Positions 15,501-27,500 of a DNA stretch of 64,000 bases are shown here, piece after piece. The stretch comes from Archilochus colubris. Taxonomy: Eukaryota > Chordata > Aves > Apodiformes > Trochilidae. The stretch spans positions 177,896,480-177,960,479 of the forward strand of contig CM041083.1 of NCBI GenBank assembly GCA_023079485.1, read 5' to 3'. Below the pieces are notes generated by a model. It was not told the origin of the DNA, did not search any database, and was given only the letters and a program-made list of their open reading frames with translations. A program made the translations under genes and the position numbers. Positions within the stretch are counted from its first letter, which is position 1; every line of letters starts with the position of its first letter.

Positions 15501-18500
15501 AAACATGAGAGGATGTTATAATTTCTTCCTGAATATCGCATGACATCTCAGATTTGGCAGACAAGAAAACTGCAATTAACAACTAGCTTTACATAGAGAA
15601 GTACTAATTTTTAAGATTAAAAATAATCAACAGTTATAACTCTTTTCTCTGATTTTGAGGTTATCATGTCTCCACTGTAGAAGTAGAATGGGCTTCCCAC
15701 TCCCTTGGCATGATGACAGCAGCTACCCCAGGTTTCTACAACTTGAATTTTCAGAGCCATAAATGCTGCAGGTTTGTGCAGCAGAGAAACAAGAGACAAA
15801 ATGTTGACTTAAAGCACAATAAGAAAAACAGGATGATGAACCTTGTATTGCAGGGTACATAGAAACAAGAAATGTAACTGTGACTGTGTAAGTCTCAATC
15901 CACTACATGGTGCACAGAAGTTCTGAGCAGTGATCCTTATAAAGAGATTACTGCTTTAGAGGAGGCACTCACGTGGCAGGTTTAAGAATTAAAGTCACAC
16001 TTCTAAAACTGTTACTCTAATTTATATTTAATATTGCACTGAAGCATTTGCCTATAGAAATATTTAATCTAAGGCTTCCATCCAAAATTAAAACCAGCCC
16101 TTACCAGTCTACATCTGGCTTGATCATTCTGTCTTCATCAGTATTTCCTGCTTTTGTACTTAAACTGAAATTTTAGATCCCACTAAATAAATCGTACGGT
16201 TATGGTACAAAGGGGAAAAGAGGCTTTTAAAACTAGAGTGAAGAAAGATAGACTGTCAGAAATAGTTTATAAACTAATGGTGTGGCCTGCAGCATTCATT
16301 AAATATAGGCTTCTCAGTGGTAATAAATGCTAATTAAATTTGTAAATCAATTTCCACAATAATCTCTTGTCATTTGCCAATAAATGCTTCTCACATTTTT
16401 CAGGCTTGGCTTCAACTTCAAATCACCTTAACATTTTCCATAAGCCAATTCCCTTCCTAACAGCCAACTATACGAAAAGTTTCATCAACATGAATTTGCA
16501 TTCTAGAGTTACTGAAGTTTCACAAATCATTAAAAAATAAAGAAGAAAAAGCAATATTTACTACTTCAAGTACATGTATAATCAATGAAGCAAAATCATG
16601 TTTGCTTTAAAATTAAATAAAACCAAATACGAAATAATAAAATACAGTTGCTGCAGTCAAACTGACAAAAAGCTAACAAATCACCTCCAAACAGAACTGA
16701 GCATTTCCAGTAATGGGTTCTGCACTTAGTTGGAAACTAAAGTACTTACTAAACCAGCAGAGAAGAGGACATGATACAAAGAGTTGAAAAACTTCAAGAT
16801 AGAAGGTAAAAACCATTGTAAAACCATCAGAGCAATCTTGTTCAAAATGCACTGGAAACAAAATTACTGCTATCACTAAGTTCGAAAGAGCACACTACAA
16901 ATCACAGGCATCTTTAATTAAAAAAAAAAATGGGAAAAAAAAAAGGCTGCATAACTGAAAGTATTTAACAAGCCCACAATTTGTAATAACAAATTTATTC
17001 TTATTAAAAAAAGAAAAAAAGTAGGGTGTTTTTTACTTCTAGATTTTTCCTCATACACATATTTACACAGAGAAAAGCAATTTTTACTTGAGGAAACTGA
17101 CAAATCCATCAAGAGTTTTTCCTTTATTCTAAAACAGCACTGAAAGTTTCTTGGAATATCCTAAAACTTCAAAAGACAAAGGGAAAACTTCAAGAGAAGT
17201 GTCTATGGCATTTAACTCCCATCGTAAAGAGGAAGGGGAAAAAATCACCATTAACTGTTGTACACAAAACCTAAGTTTATAACACATTGAATAAATTGTA
17301 TATGTAAATTGATTTTAAAAGTAAGAATAGCAGAAGCTCCCCAAAACATTTTTTTTTCTTCTGGCAATCCAAAAACATGCATTCCATTAAGATCCTCAAT
17401 AAAATTATTTACTTTTTAAGTTTTAGAAAGGGGACAAGGAAACAGAGAAAAGTGGTTGACAACTTTAGGAATCCAGATATTTAACTTTCTTCATTAAGTA
17501 TGATACATACAACCATAGGAAACCACAGAACATGCTACTTACTTTAACAAGCGTTTCAGGAGATACTTCTTCATCTGGGACCCAAAGTTTTGTTGTTTTT
17601 TTCCCTGGAAGCTAAATGAGGAAAATATTACATTTTGTTAATCTACTGTTAGTTTTCAGTGAAATCTGTTGTAGTCTGCTCTTTCCTGTTTGCTTCTGAA
17701 AATAATACAATAGCACTCAGTGGTTAAGCTTTATGCATTTTTTAGAGGTAACCATTACAGAATTGAGAGACTTTTCTTCCCTCACTATTCAAGTATCACA
17801 AAATTTAGAGCAATAGTAAAAGGGGAGTGGAGTGGTGTTGTCCGAAAACTATTGTTTTAGAGTGTAATAGTCATTGCTTTGAAAATAAATTTCAGTTTCT
17901 ATATCCAGTAGACTGGAATCTCAAGCACATCGTTTTAGGGAACACCACCAAGTTCTGCATTGAAATGTGTTCTGTTATGTAATTCCCACATAAATCCTTC
18001 AAGATTTTTGTTATTTTATTTTTTTTTAAGCTTGGGTCTTTAACTCTTCAGGTTGTATTGATTTTGAACTTTTCTTCATTTCTGCAGCTGCTGAGGCTGG
18101 CCTTGAGCCAAGCTACCTTTAGGCTTAAACTTACTAAACTGTCTCTTTCTTGGGCTTTAAACTTTCCTCTTTAGTAGCAGTTTGATGAATTTTTTGAGAC
18201 TTAACTTTTCAACAAACTACTTTGGGGTGTTTGGACTCTGTCTTGTGGCAGAGGAAATGGTGAGCTCCTGTTTCCTGAAGTGAAAAGAGTGTGTGAACTT
18301 TTTATACAAAAATGTTTTGTACAGCTGGGACTTGTTGAGATGGTGGGAGAGGCTGGAACACTTTCATCTCCCATTATTTGACTGGTTGTTGACAAAATGT
18401 ACTTATGTTCTGTTTGAGAAGGTATTGTAAATATCACTTTTTAGAAATAAATGATCCTGCTATTTTAAAAAGAAATAAATAAAAAAAGGGGGGCTGGAAC

Positions 18501-21500
18501 ACCTCCCCTATTAAGACAGGCTAAGGAAATTGGGGTTGTTCAGCCTGGAGGATGCTCCAAGGTGATCTTATAGCAACCTTCCAATATCTGAAGGGGGCTA
18601 CAAGAAAGCTGGGGTAGGGCTTTTTACACAGGTGTGTAACAAGGGGAAATGGTTTAAAACTTGAAGAGGGGAGATTTAGGCTAGACATTAGGAAGAAATT
18701 CTTTCTTGTGAGGGTGGAGAGACACTGGAACAGGTTGTCCATCCAATAAGGTTGTGGATGCCCCTCCCTGAAAGTGTTCAAGGCCAGGTTGGATGGGGCC
18801 TTCAGCAACCTGGTGTAGTGGGAGGTGTCCCTGCCCATACATGGGGGATGGAACTAGGTGATCTTTAAGGTCCCTTCCAACTCAAACCGTTCTATTATGA
18901 GACAGGAAATCTTTCCCTAAATGATGACTGGCATCTGACAAGTTATTTTTTTTCACTTTAAAGTCACTGTAATAGATGTATTAGAAAAATCAAATTTTTC
19001 AGCCTTCCATTTAAAGTGTATTTTACTTTCATATGCACTATACTTCCTAAAAATTAAATTAAAAAAAAAAAATCACAACTGGCTTGCTCAAGACAAAGAG
19101 ACTTAGTGACTGAAGTCTGTAACAATTTTCCCATTTTTAACAGAAGTAATGAGTGCTGCACTATACAACTTGTTGCTTTTGTAATTACTGCCAAACTCTA
19201 GTTGTTTGTGTGTTTTCAACTGGGTCAAGGAGTACAGATGGAAATATAAAGATAACCACACACAAAATTTAGAACCAAAAAAGCCAGTAATTTTCACAAG
19301 TAATTTCTGAGTATCCTACTAGAGCACAAGCAGAATATTAATATGATGTTTTAAAAGACACTTACCCTGTCATTCATTAAAAGATCTTTAACAATAAAAG
19401 TGGCAACCAAAGATTTCAATGGGGCAGCAAATTGATCAGGTGCTAGCATGGCTATATGGCCAATAGTAACCAATGGTGTAATCAGATGCTCAAAATTGCT
19501 TGGATCCAGACTTTTATGCAGTGGCTAGAAAAAAGGCAACAAATTCAGATATTACTGATATAATCTGCATCACACTGGGGGAGGCAGGGGTGAGAGTTCT
19601 CTACCAAGTTGTCCATGTCTATTTCAGTCTCAGAAATAGAGTTTTAAAAGAACTATTGACTATTTAAAGACTCGTTCATCAACATTATGTCTCCCACAAA
19701 TCAAAGTAAAAATCAAGAAAGACAAAATGCTTATCACATCTATGTAGGTCAAAAAGTGGCAGCTCATGCAGACAGTTTTGAGAAAAAAGATTAAAAAGCT
19801 TATTTTCTTGCTGAAGAATTGAGCATACTTCATCTCAAGATGGCAATTTCAGCAACAGACTGATTCATCCTTGAAGATAAAAGGCTGATGGGCACTAACT
19901 AAAAAGTACATTTGCAGTTATGACTATAAAATCTAATGAAATAGTCTCTACAACAGTTCAGTTTTCCACAATTTCTGTAATCATTTAAATACTGTGGGCC
20001 AGTGACGTATGGTTCCACTTCCCACAAACAGTTCATGATTTTAGCAGACAGTCCAACACTTTGTTTTTACTCATGTTTATAATGTTAAAATGCATAACCC
20101 TAAACATAATGGATCATGGGAGAAAAAAAAAACAAACAACAAAAAAAACCCCCAAACTCCACTACTACTTTTCAGGCCAAAATTTAAGAGAGCAAAACAC
20201 ATTTTCTAAATTTGATATATACCATATAACATGCCACTACATCCCTTAGTTTACATATGCCATGTAAAATATTAATAAAAATTAACTTAAAGTTTTTAAT
20301 TTTACCTCAAATATCTGTGCAAACTGAGTTTCTTTGCTGGAAAATATTGCATGAATGCAGTGAATAGCGTACTTGGCTTGACGAGGGGGTCCCTTTTTAG
20401 CTTTATGGTGCAACACTGGAAGCAAAGCACTTTAAAAAAAAAAAAAAAAGGAAAAAAAAGTACCTTTGCACAAACTAAAAATCTTCCAAATGATCAAACT
20501 AGCAAAGAAGTACAGATCTACATATAGAGAACACAACACCTCTGCAGAAGTGTTTATTGTCCTAGTTTTAGCAATTTCTTCAAAGGAAGAAAAATAGGGT
20601 TATTTAAATGACTTGTGAGTAAAAAAATAACCTCTGGTTTTTGCTGATAAATGTGTGGTAAAACACAAATTTTATCTGCACAAGTTTCTAAAAGTTCTTT
20701 TGGAAATATTCTTGTCTACAAATCCCCATTAAACTGCAAAGTAGGTTTTTACATTGCCATATATTTAATTTAGGAAAAACCAAGTAATTCTGAAGGGCAA
20801 TGATAAAAAATACAGCAATATCAGTGACACATCAGCTATCACTACTTTGGATATATTATTTTCACTTCCATTCTTCAAAAAGAACTGCATAGATCATTCA
20901 AATCTCTTTCCTGTTTCACCTCAAGTAATACTTTCTTCCAAAAGAATACAGAATAATGCTGCAGCATACATAAGGAAGAATGAGGAAAAATCCCATATAG
21001 GAAAGAACACAGATCAACAACTTACGATCTTATATGAGGAAAGTCTTCTTCAATTTTACTTCCTGTATTTTTGAAAATTTGTAATGCAGCTTCTGCCACC
21101 TTTTCATCATCCATTTTCAAGCAAGCCAGGAGAGATTCAAAAGTTTCAGCTGAATGAAATGAGATTGGGTGTGTAAATGAAAGTACCTGCCAAAATAAGA
21201 TGGAAATCATGTTAATACTTTCTAAAGATCCACTCAGATAGAATATTCCATCAAAACTAAGTTTCCATTGCCATACTAAAATATTTACCATACTCTGCAT
21301 TTTTCTTTTCCTGACTTTTTTTTCAATATTTCCTAAACTTTTGTCCTTATACATTATCTTACCAGCTTTAACTTTTTTTTCTCCAGTCTTAATTTCCTCT
21401 ATTATAGTGAACCTGTACTTCTCATAGCAGTGCTCACTGAGAGAGCTTTAGGTTTGAAGGGTGAAGGACACAAAACTGGGCTTGCTAGGAAGAAACCCTG

Positions 21501-24500
21501 AGTTAGCACATGAATGATGTGCTGGCTGGCAAGGCCTTTTGCTCTGCCATTTCAGTGCAGACAGGGGATGGAGATTCATGCAGCAGCAAAGATGCAAGAG
21601 AAGCTCCTGAGAGCAGTCAGGAAGGAATTAGGACTTCTCTCAACAAAAAGATGGTGGGGCAATTAACCCAACTGAAGTGCATCTACACAAATGCAGACAA
21701 CATGAGCAAGAAACAAGAGGAGCTGGAAGCTGTTGTGCCACAGGAAAACCGGGAAACTGGGATATAGCTGCCATCACAGAAATGTGGTGGGGTGGCTCAC
21801 ATGTCTGGAGTGCTGCAATCAATGGCTACAAGTTCTTCAGAAAGGATAGGGAAGGCAGGAGAGACAGTGGAGTAGCCCTGGAAGTTAGGGAGTGTTATGA
21901 ATACTTAGAACTAAATGATAGTGACAATAGGGTTGAGTGTTTAGGGGTAAGAATCAGGGGAAAGGCAGGAAGAACCAAGAGGAAGAGGCAGATAAAATAT
22001 TCTATAGCATTGATTGCTAGCCCTTCTTCTCATAGGGGACTTCAACATCCTGGAACTTGGCTGGAAATAAAATACAGCAGAGAAGAAACAGTCCCAGAGG
22101 TTCCTACAGTGTATGGACACAGCTGGTAAGGGACCCAATCAGGAAAGGAGCCCTGCTGTTTGTTAACAGAGAAGGACTTGTGGAAGATGTGAAGGCTGGA
22201 GGCTATCTTGGACATAATGATCACAGAATTGTAAGAGTTCTCCATTCCTGAACAAGTAAGGAGTGCAGTCTGCAGAACTGCCAGCTTCTAGCAGGCAGGC
22301 TATGGCCTGTTTTGGAGACTGAATGACAAAGTCCCTTGGGAGGCAGTCCTAAAGGGCAAATGAGTAAAGGAAAGCTGGACATTCTTCAAGAAGGTACTTT
22401 TCAAGGTGCAGAGACAGACTGTTCCCATATGCCAAAAGATAAGCTGATGGGGAATCACAGAATCATCAAGGTTGGAAAAGACCGTCAAGATCCTCAAGTC
22501 CAATTGTCCTACCATGACCACAATATCATCCTGTGAGGCACTGTATCTACCTGTTTTCAGAACAGCCCCAGGGATGGCAACTCTACCACCTCCCTGGACA
22601 ACCTGTTCCAATGCTTCACCACTCTTTTGGTGAAGAAAGTTTTCCTAATATCTAATATGAACGCCCTATGGTGCTTGAATGTAAGACAGGCCTGGCTGAA
22701 CAAAGAGATCTGGTTGCAACTCAGGAAAAAAAAAACCAGGAGAGTTTATGGCCTTTGGAAGAATGGGTAGGCCATTAAGGAGGACTACAAAGATGTCATG
22801 ATGATATGCAAGGAGAAAATCAGAAGAGCCAAAGACCAACTAGAAATTAATCCTGCTTCAGCAGTTACAGACAACAAGAAATGCTCCCACAAATATATTT
22901 GCAACACAAGGAGGACTAAATAGAATCTCTGTCCTTTAACTGGATGCAGGGGGAAACACAGTGCTTGAGGATAAGGAAAAGGCTGAGGTACTTAATACCT
23001 CAGTCCTCAGCAGCACCAGTTGTTCACTAGATACTCAGACCCCTGAGCTGGAACACAGGGCCAAGGAGCAGAGTAAAGTCCCCAGCATCCAAGAGGAGAT
23101 GGCTGGTGACCTGCTGCACCACTTACATACACATTAAGTCCATGGGGCTGGGTGGGATGCAACCAATGGTACTGAAGGAGCTGGCAAAAATGCTCACCAA
23201 GCCACTTTCCATCATTTACCACCAGTCTTGGCTAACTGGGAAGGTCCCAGTTGATTGGAGATTGCCAAATGTGATGCCCATTTACAAGAAGGGCTGGAAA
23301 GAAGATCCAAGGAACTAGCAAGCCTGTCAGTCTGAACTTGGTGCTGAAGATCCTGCTTAACTAACCTGAAATCCTTCAATGACATGGTCACCTACTTAGT
23401 GGACAAGGGAAAGGCTATAGATGTTGCCTACCTAGACTTCAGTAAAGCCTTCAACACTGTTTCCCACAGCTGTCTCCTGGAAAAACTGGCTTCTCATGGC
23501 TTAGACGGGTGCACTCTTTACTGAGTAAAACACTGGCTGGATGCCGTGCCTTGAATAGGGTGTTCAGTTTCAGGCCTCTCACTACAGTGACACCGAGGTG
23601 CTGGAGTGAGTCCAGAGAAGGGCAACAAAGCTGGTAAAGGGTCTGCAGAACAAGTCTTAAAAGGATCTGAAGGAACTGGGATTGTTCAGTCTGGAGCAAA
23701 GGAGGCTGACGAAAGACTTTCTCACTCTAACTGAAAGGAAGTCATAGAGACATGGATGTTGGTTTCTTCTCCCCAATAACAAGTGACAGGACAAGAAGAA
23801 ATGGCCTCAAGTTGCACCAGAGAAGGTTTAGAAGTTCTCCATTTAAAGGGAGAACTCAGCAGAAAAGTTCTCCACTTAATGGGTTACCAAACATTGGAAT
23901 AGGCTGCCCATGGAGGTGGCTGAATCACTGTCCCTAGACTACGTGTGGTGTTTACAGACACTGTTTAGCAGCAGACTCAATAGTATGGTTGGTGACTGGA
24001 CTCAATGATCTCAAAGGTCTTTTCCAACCAAAATGACTATGTTTAACAAGTACTGGGTTACAGCAGAAGCCAGTCTTAAGTGAAACATGCATGATGCTAA
24101 AGGCAGAAATATTCATATTGCAGGGGTTTTACTTCACAGTACTTCTAGACTGACTGAACCTACTTTTGCCACAGCAACACAACGAGCTTACAAAGCCCAC
24201 TCATAATTTTGTTTCTCTACAATGAACCCAGGCTGTGTGCTCCCAGACTTGATGCTTGTTTGCAAAATGGAATAACCATCTGTGCTCTGATGTGCCTACC
24301 TCAAAAATAACAATATTGAAATATCCAATAGGGTCTCTACTCCCTCAAGCTTTCCACAGCAGCTTAATCCCTGAACGTTTGCCTTCCCTTCATTTTTAAG
24401 TAGGTGATGATTATTAGCCTCTCCTCAGATAATAATTCTGACCTGTGATAAAGAAAAGACCCTCAAAATCTAGGAACTGCTTCATGTAGGTTGTTTTCTC

Positions 24501-27500
24501 CAGGTTACCTTCCACTTTCCTGTATAGCATTCCCTTTTCTGGACTTGTACATTTGCCCCTTCTGAATTCTTCTCATGATGTACAGGTCACTTCTTTCAAC
24601 ACAATCATACTCCTCTTCCCTACATGTGTCATGCCAATTCATACTAATATGTAAGCACTGACTCAAAAGCCTTGTTTCATGTATACAGTCCTTCATTACA
24701 TGATCCATTCTTACCCAGGTTTCTTTTTGCTTCCTGGTTTTTGCTTGTTACTACACTTGTTGCTTTTATCTAAATACACACATCTGGTTGATGAGTCACA
24801 TGAGCTCTGATGAGTCTACCAGGCACTTAGTTGACCTGAGATATTCTGAAAACTTCAGCATGGGAGTCCTTTACATTTTGGACCCCATGAAGTCAAGCCA
24901 CAGTAGGACTACTTCCAGCACTAGCATAGAACTGAGGTGGTTCCATGGCACAAGTACAGGCAAAGCAGACACTACAAAGTGCTTTAAGCCTGAAATCTTT
25001 GAGAGACATAATAAGATGAGCACAGAGAACAAAAACCAAACCAGTTTTCTTCAAGATAGCCACTACATGCTTATGATTAAAGATACTCAGTGCTAATTAA
25101 AAAAAAATTTAACTAAGTTTCACATGTTCAGTGACCACCAGGAATATACTTGCCTTAAGCAATTCAAGACCTGCTCTGATTGCTTGGTCAGTAGGTACAC
25201 CCTCATCTTCATCATCAGCTGTTCCATCTATAGATTTGTTTACTTGCTTGATAAGGGCACTGAAGAAGAAAACAAAACATGGCCTTGTATTTACTGCAGT
25301 TGAACCATGTATGACTGCTTGCATAAGTTAAAGATACAATCTCATTAAAGGAACTTTTTAAAAACATAAAACGTGAGGCTTGTTATAAAACAAATACAAG
25401 TCAAGTTAATATATAATCTGGTTGTCTTCATCTCCTATCAAAATCAAAGCTTATACTGCCTTAAATTAAAAAATGTTTATCTATCATTAATTAAAAAATA
25501 TATACAAACTACTCTGGAAGGATGACAGAAATAAGAAAATAACATGGGCATTACAAGCAGCAAATTAAGGTAACAATTTTGGTAAGGTTTCTGGCTGCTA
25601 GAGATTCTTGATAATAACTGGAAAATAACTGTTTACAACGTTCAGTCTGTGACCAGGAGAAAAAACCAAAAATATTAGGCAGCTGTGCTAAGGGTTGATG
25701 AAAAATTTAAGATATATCTCCTGCAGATTTCACCTTGACAGCAGTGCTTGGGTTTTTTCCTTACACTGTACCCTAGAGAGAGGGAAATGCTATTTACCTA
25801 TCCAACCAGTGACTTGTGTAGGCTCCTTCCTATCAAGGACTAAAAAATATTCATAATATTCCTTCAGTACATCCTGTAAATTATATTTATAGCCAAAATA
25901 AATGAACCTCACCAGAAAAAACAAAAACAAAAAACAATCAAAAAACCCCCACACCAACCAAAAATCCACAATTAGCAGTAAAACAAGGGAGGGACCTCCA
26001 AGTCAGATGTCCCAGACTTCCTGTTTTTTTTTCCTTTGTCCCTAATTGGACAAAAATTACAATTTATTTAAAAAACAAACACACATAACAAAAACAAACA
26101 AGCAAAACCCAAAACAAACTGTTTGAGTCTCAAAAATGATGCAGTTCAGTGAAATTTTAGAGATGGGAGAAGGCCAATTCTATAACAAAACAGAAAATCT
26201 GTGATTTTTACTTTTTTTTTTCTTCTTTGTATACTGCATGAGTCAGTCAGCAAGTACACTGTGAAATAAATTTTAGAATTGATTACCACACATGATTATT
26301 ACTTTAAACATATATGTGATTATTTCTGTGAATATGAAAAAATATCTTTTCAAATTTAAAGTAAAAATCCAGCTAACCATAGTACTTTATTCAAGATCAG
26401 GAACAGTTTTTTAAGTTAAATCTCAATAGCTCCATTACCTGGTATATGTGACAGGCAGAAACTGAAAAGATCAAGTACTTAAAAGTCAATTACTATTGCT
26501 GGAATTATCAGACAAGTACCAGTATTTATATAAGGTATCATGTTCTTTAAATGCAGCTATTAAGAAGTAATTTCAGTAATTACTTTTTTTTTAATCCCTC
26601 TCAAAACTTCATTGGCTTACTCTTCCTTAAAGTCTTGATGCCTCATCAGGATAATCTCTACTTCCTCAGTTAAACTACTGTTTACATCACTATGAACCAC
26701 CATTCCGTGTGGAAAGTTTTGGTGAATATCAGGGACAGAAATTTCTCTTAAAACTAAGTCTGTCAGTCACAAACCAAACTTTGCCATCAGCAACAGATCC
26801 ATCCTCTGTGCTGAGAAACAATTCAGTTGTTTCTGTGGCTACACTCTGAACCAGTACACAAAAACATCACACAAGGGGAAAACACAAGAAAATACTCCAA
26901 GTCACCAGGCTCTGAACCACACCCACCCAATCCATTACTGCTTGTGCTTAAATATGAAATAAAAAAACCACCATCCAACCCTGTGATCTGCAGCCAACAT
27001 CACACACACAACAGTACCTGATGGATTCAGTATCAATGTGCACAGGAGCAATTCTCTCAAGAAGAAACTTTATCATTTCCAGGAAAGGATTTGTTGGCTG
27101 TTTTGGATTGCCCAACTTCTTGGTTATTTCCCTCTGCAACATAAGTTTCAATTAAATTGATAATCAATTTAGTTCCAAAAACATTCAGGTATTATAGGAG
27201 CAATTCTTACCACGCATCCTTCAGCCTGTTTGCAGGAACATGTTGGGCTAACAAGCATTTCTAATTGACTTCGTATTTTTTCATCATCTTCTAAAACTTG
27301 TGTGAACTTTTTCATGAAATCTTGAGCTTTCCCTGGATCAGGGAGGTTTCCTTTAAATAAGCAAAAGAAATCATGATTTATTTTAATAAGTATCATTACT
27401 GTAAATTACAAAAGTCACATCAAGGTTCCTATGTGTGTTTATGTTAAACAAGAATTGTGAAAAACAAAAAAAACCAAAAACAGAAACCACAAACCACCAA

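Larger units (their letters stand above)
13169..17542 (-). other. PDS5B: PDS5B intron (4,374 bp)
   Basis: Contains a purine tract (14064-14112) and an old CR1 fragment (15145-15345). The 131-codon plus-strand ORF at 14755-15150 has no recognisable domain and ends inside the CR1. Otherwise AT-rich with no identified element. Confidence 0.8.
17612..19365 (-). other. PDS5B: PDS5B intron (1,754 bp)
   Basis: Holds a coding-like remnant (18040-18460, minus) next to a CR1 (18488-18900, plus). The rest is AT-rich and unremarkable. Confidence 0.8.
21187..25153 (-). other. PDS5B: PDS5B intron (3,967 bp, GC-AG)
   Basis: Two-thirds of this intron is one CR1 element (about 21430-24050) with a nested second CR1. 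The remaining flank, 24050-25153, is AT-rich with no identified element. The intron begins with a GC donor on the gene strand. Confidence 0.85.

Noticed and set aside
21677..22129. 150-codon plus-strand ORF that looks like a protein gene
   Set aside because: Part of the decayed CR1 ORF2 endonuclease region, broken by stops and a nested repeat; not a functional gene.
24505..25096. Minus 67-codon and plus 102-codon ORFs just outside the long CR1
   Set aside because: Peptides look plausible by eye but match nothing I know, and the plus ORF runs into the intron end beside a PDS5B exon; treated as chance.
25148..25153. Using the GT within GCAAGT as the donor instead of GC
   Set aside because: It would add bases that shift the frame and break the known LELLK-VLSFTHP junction.
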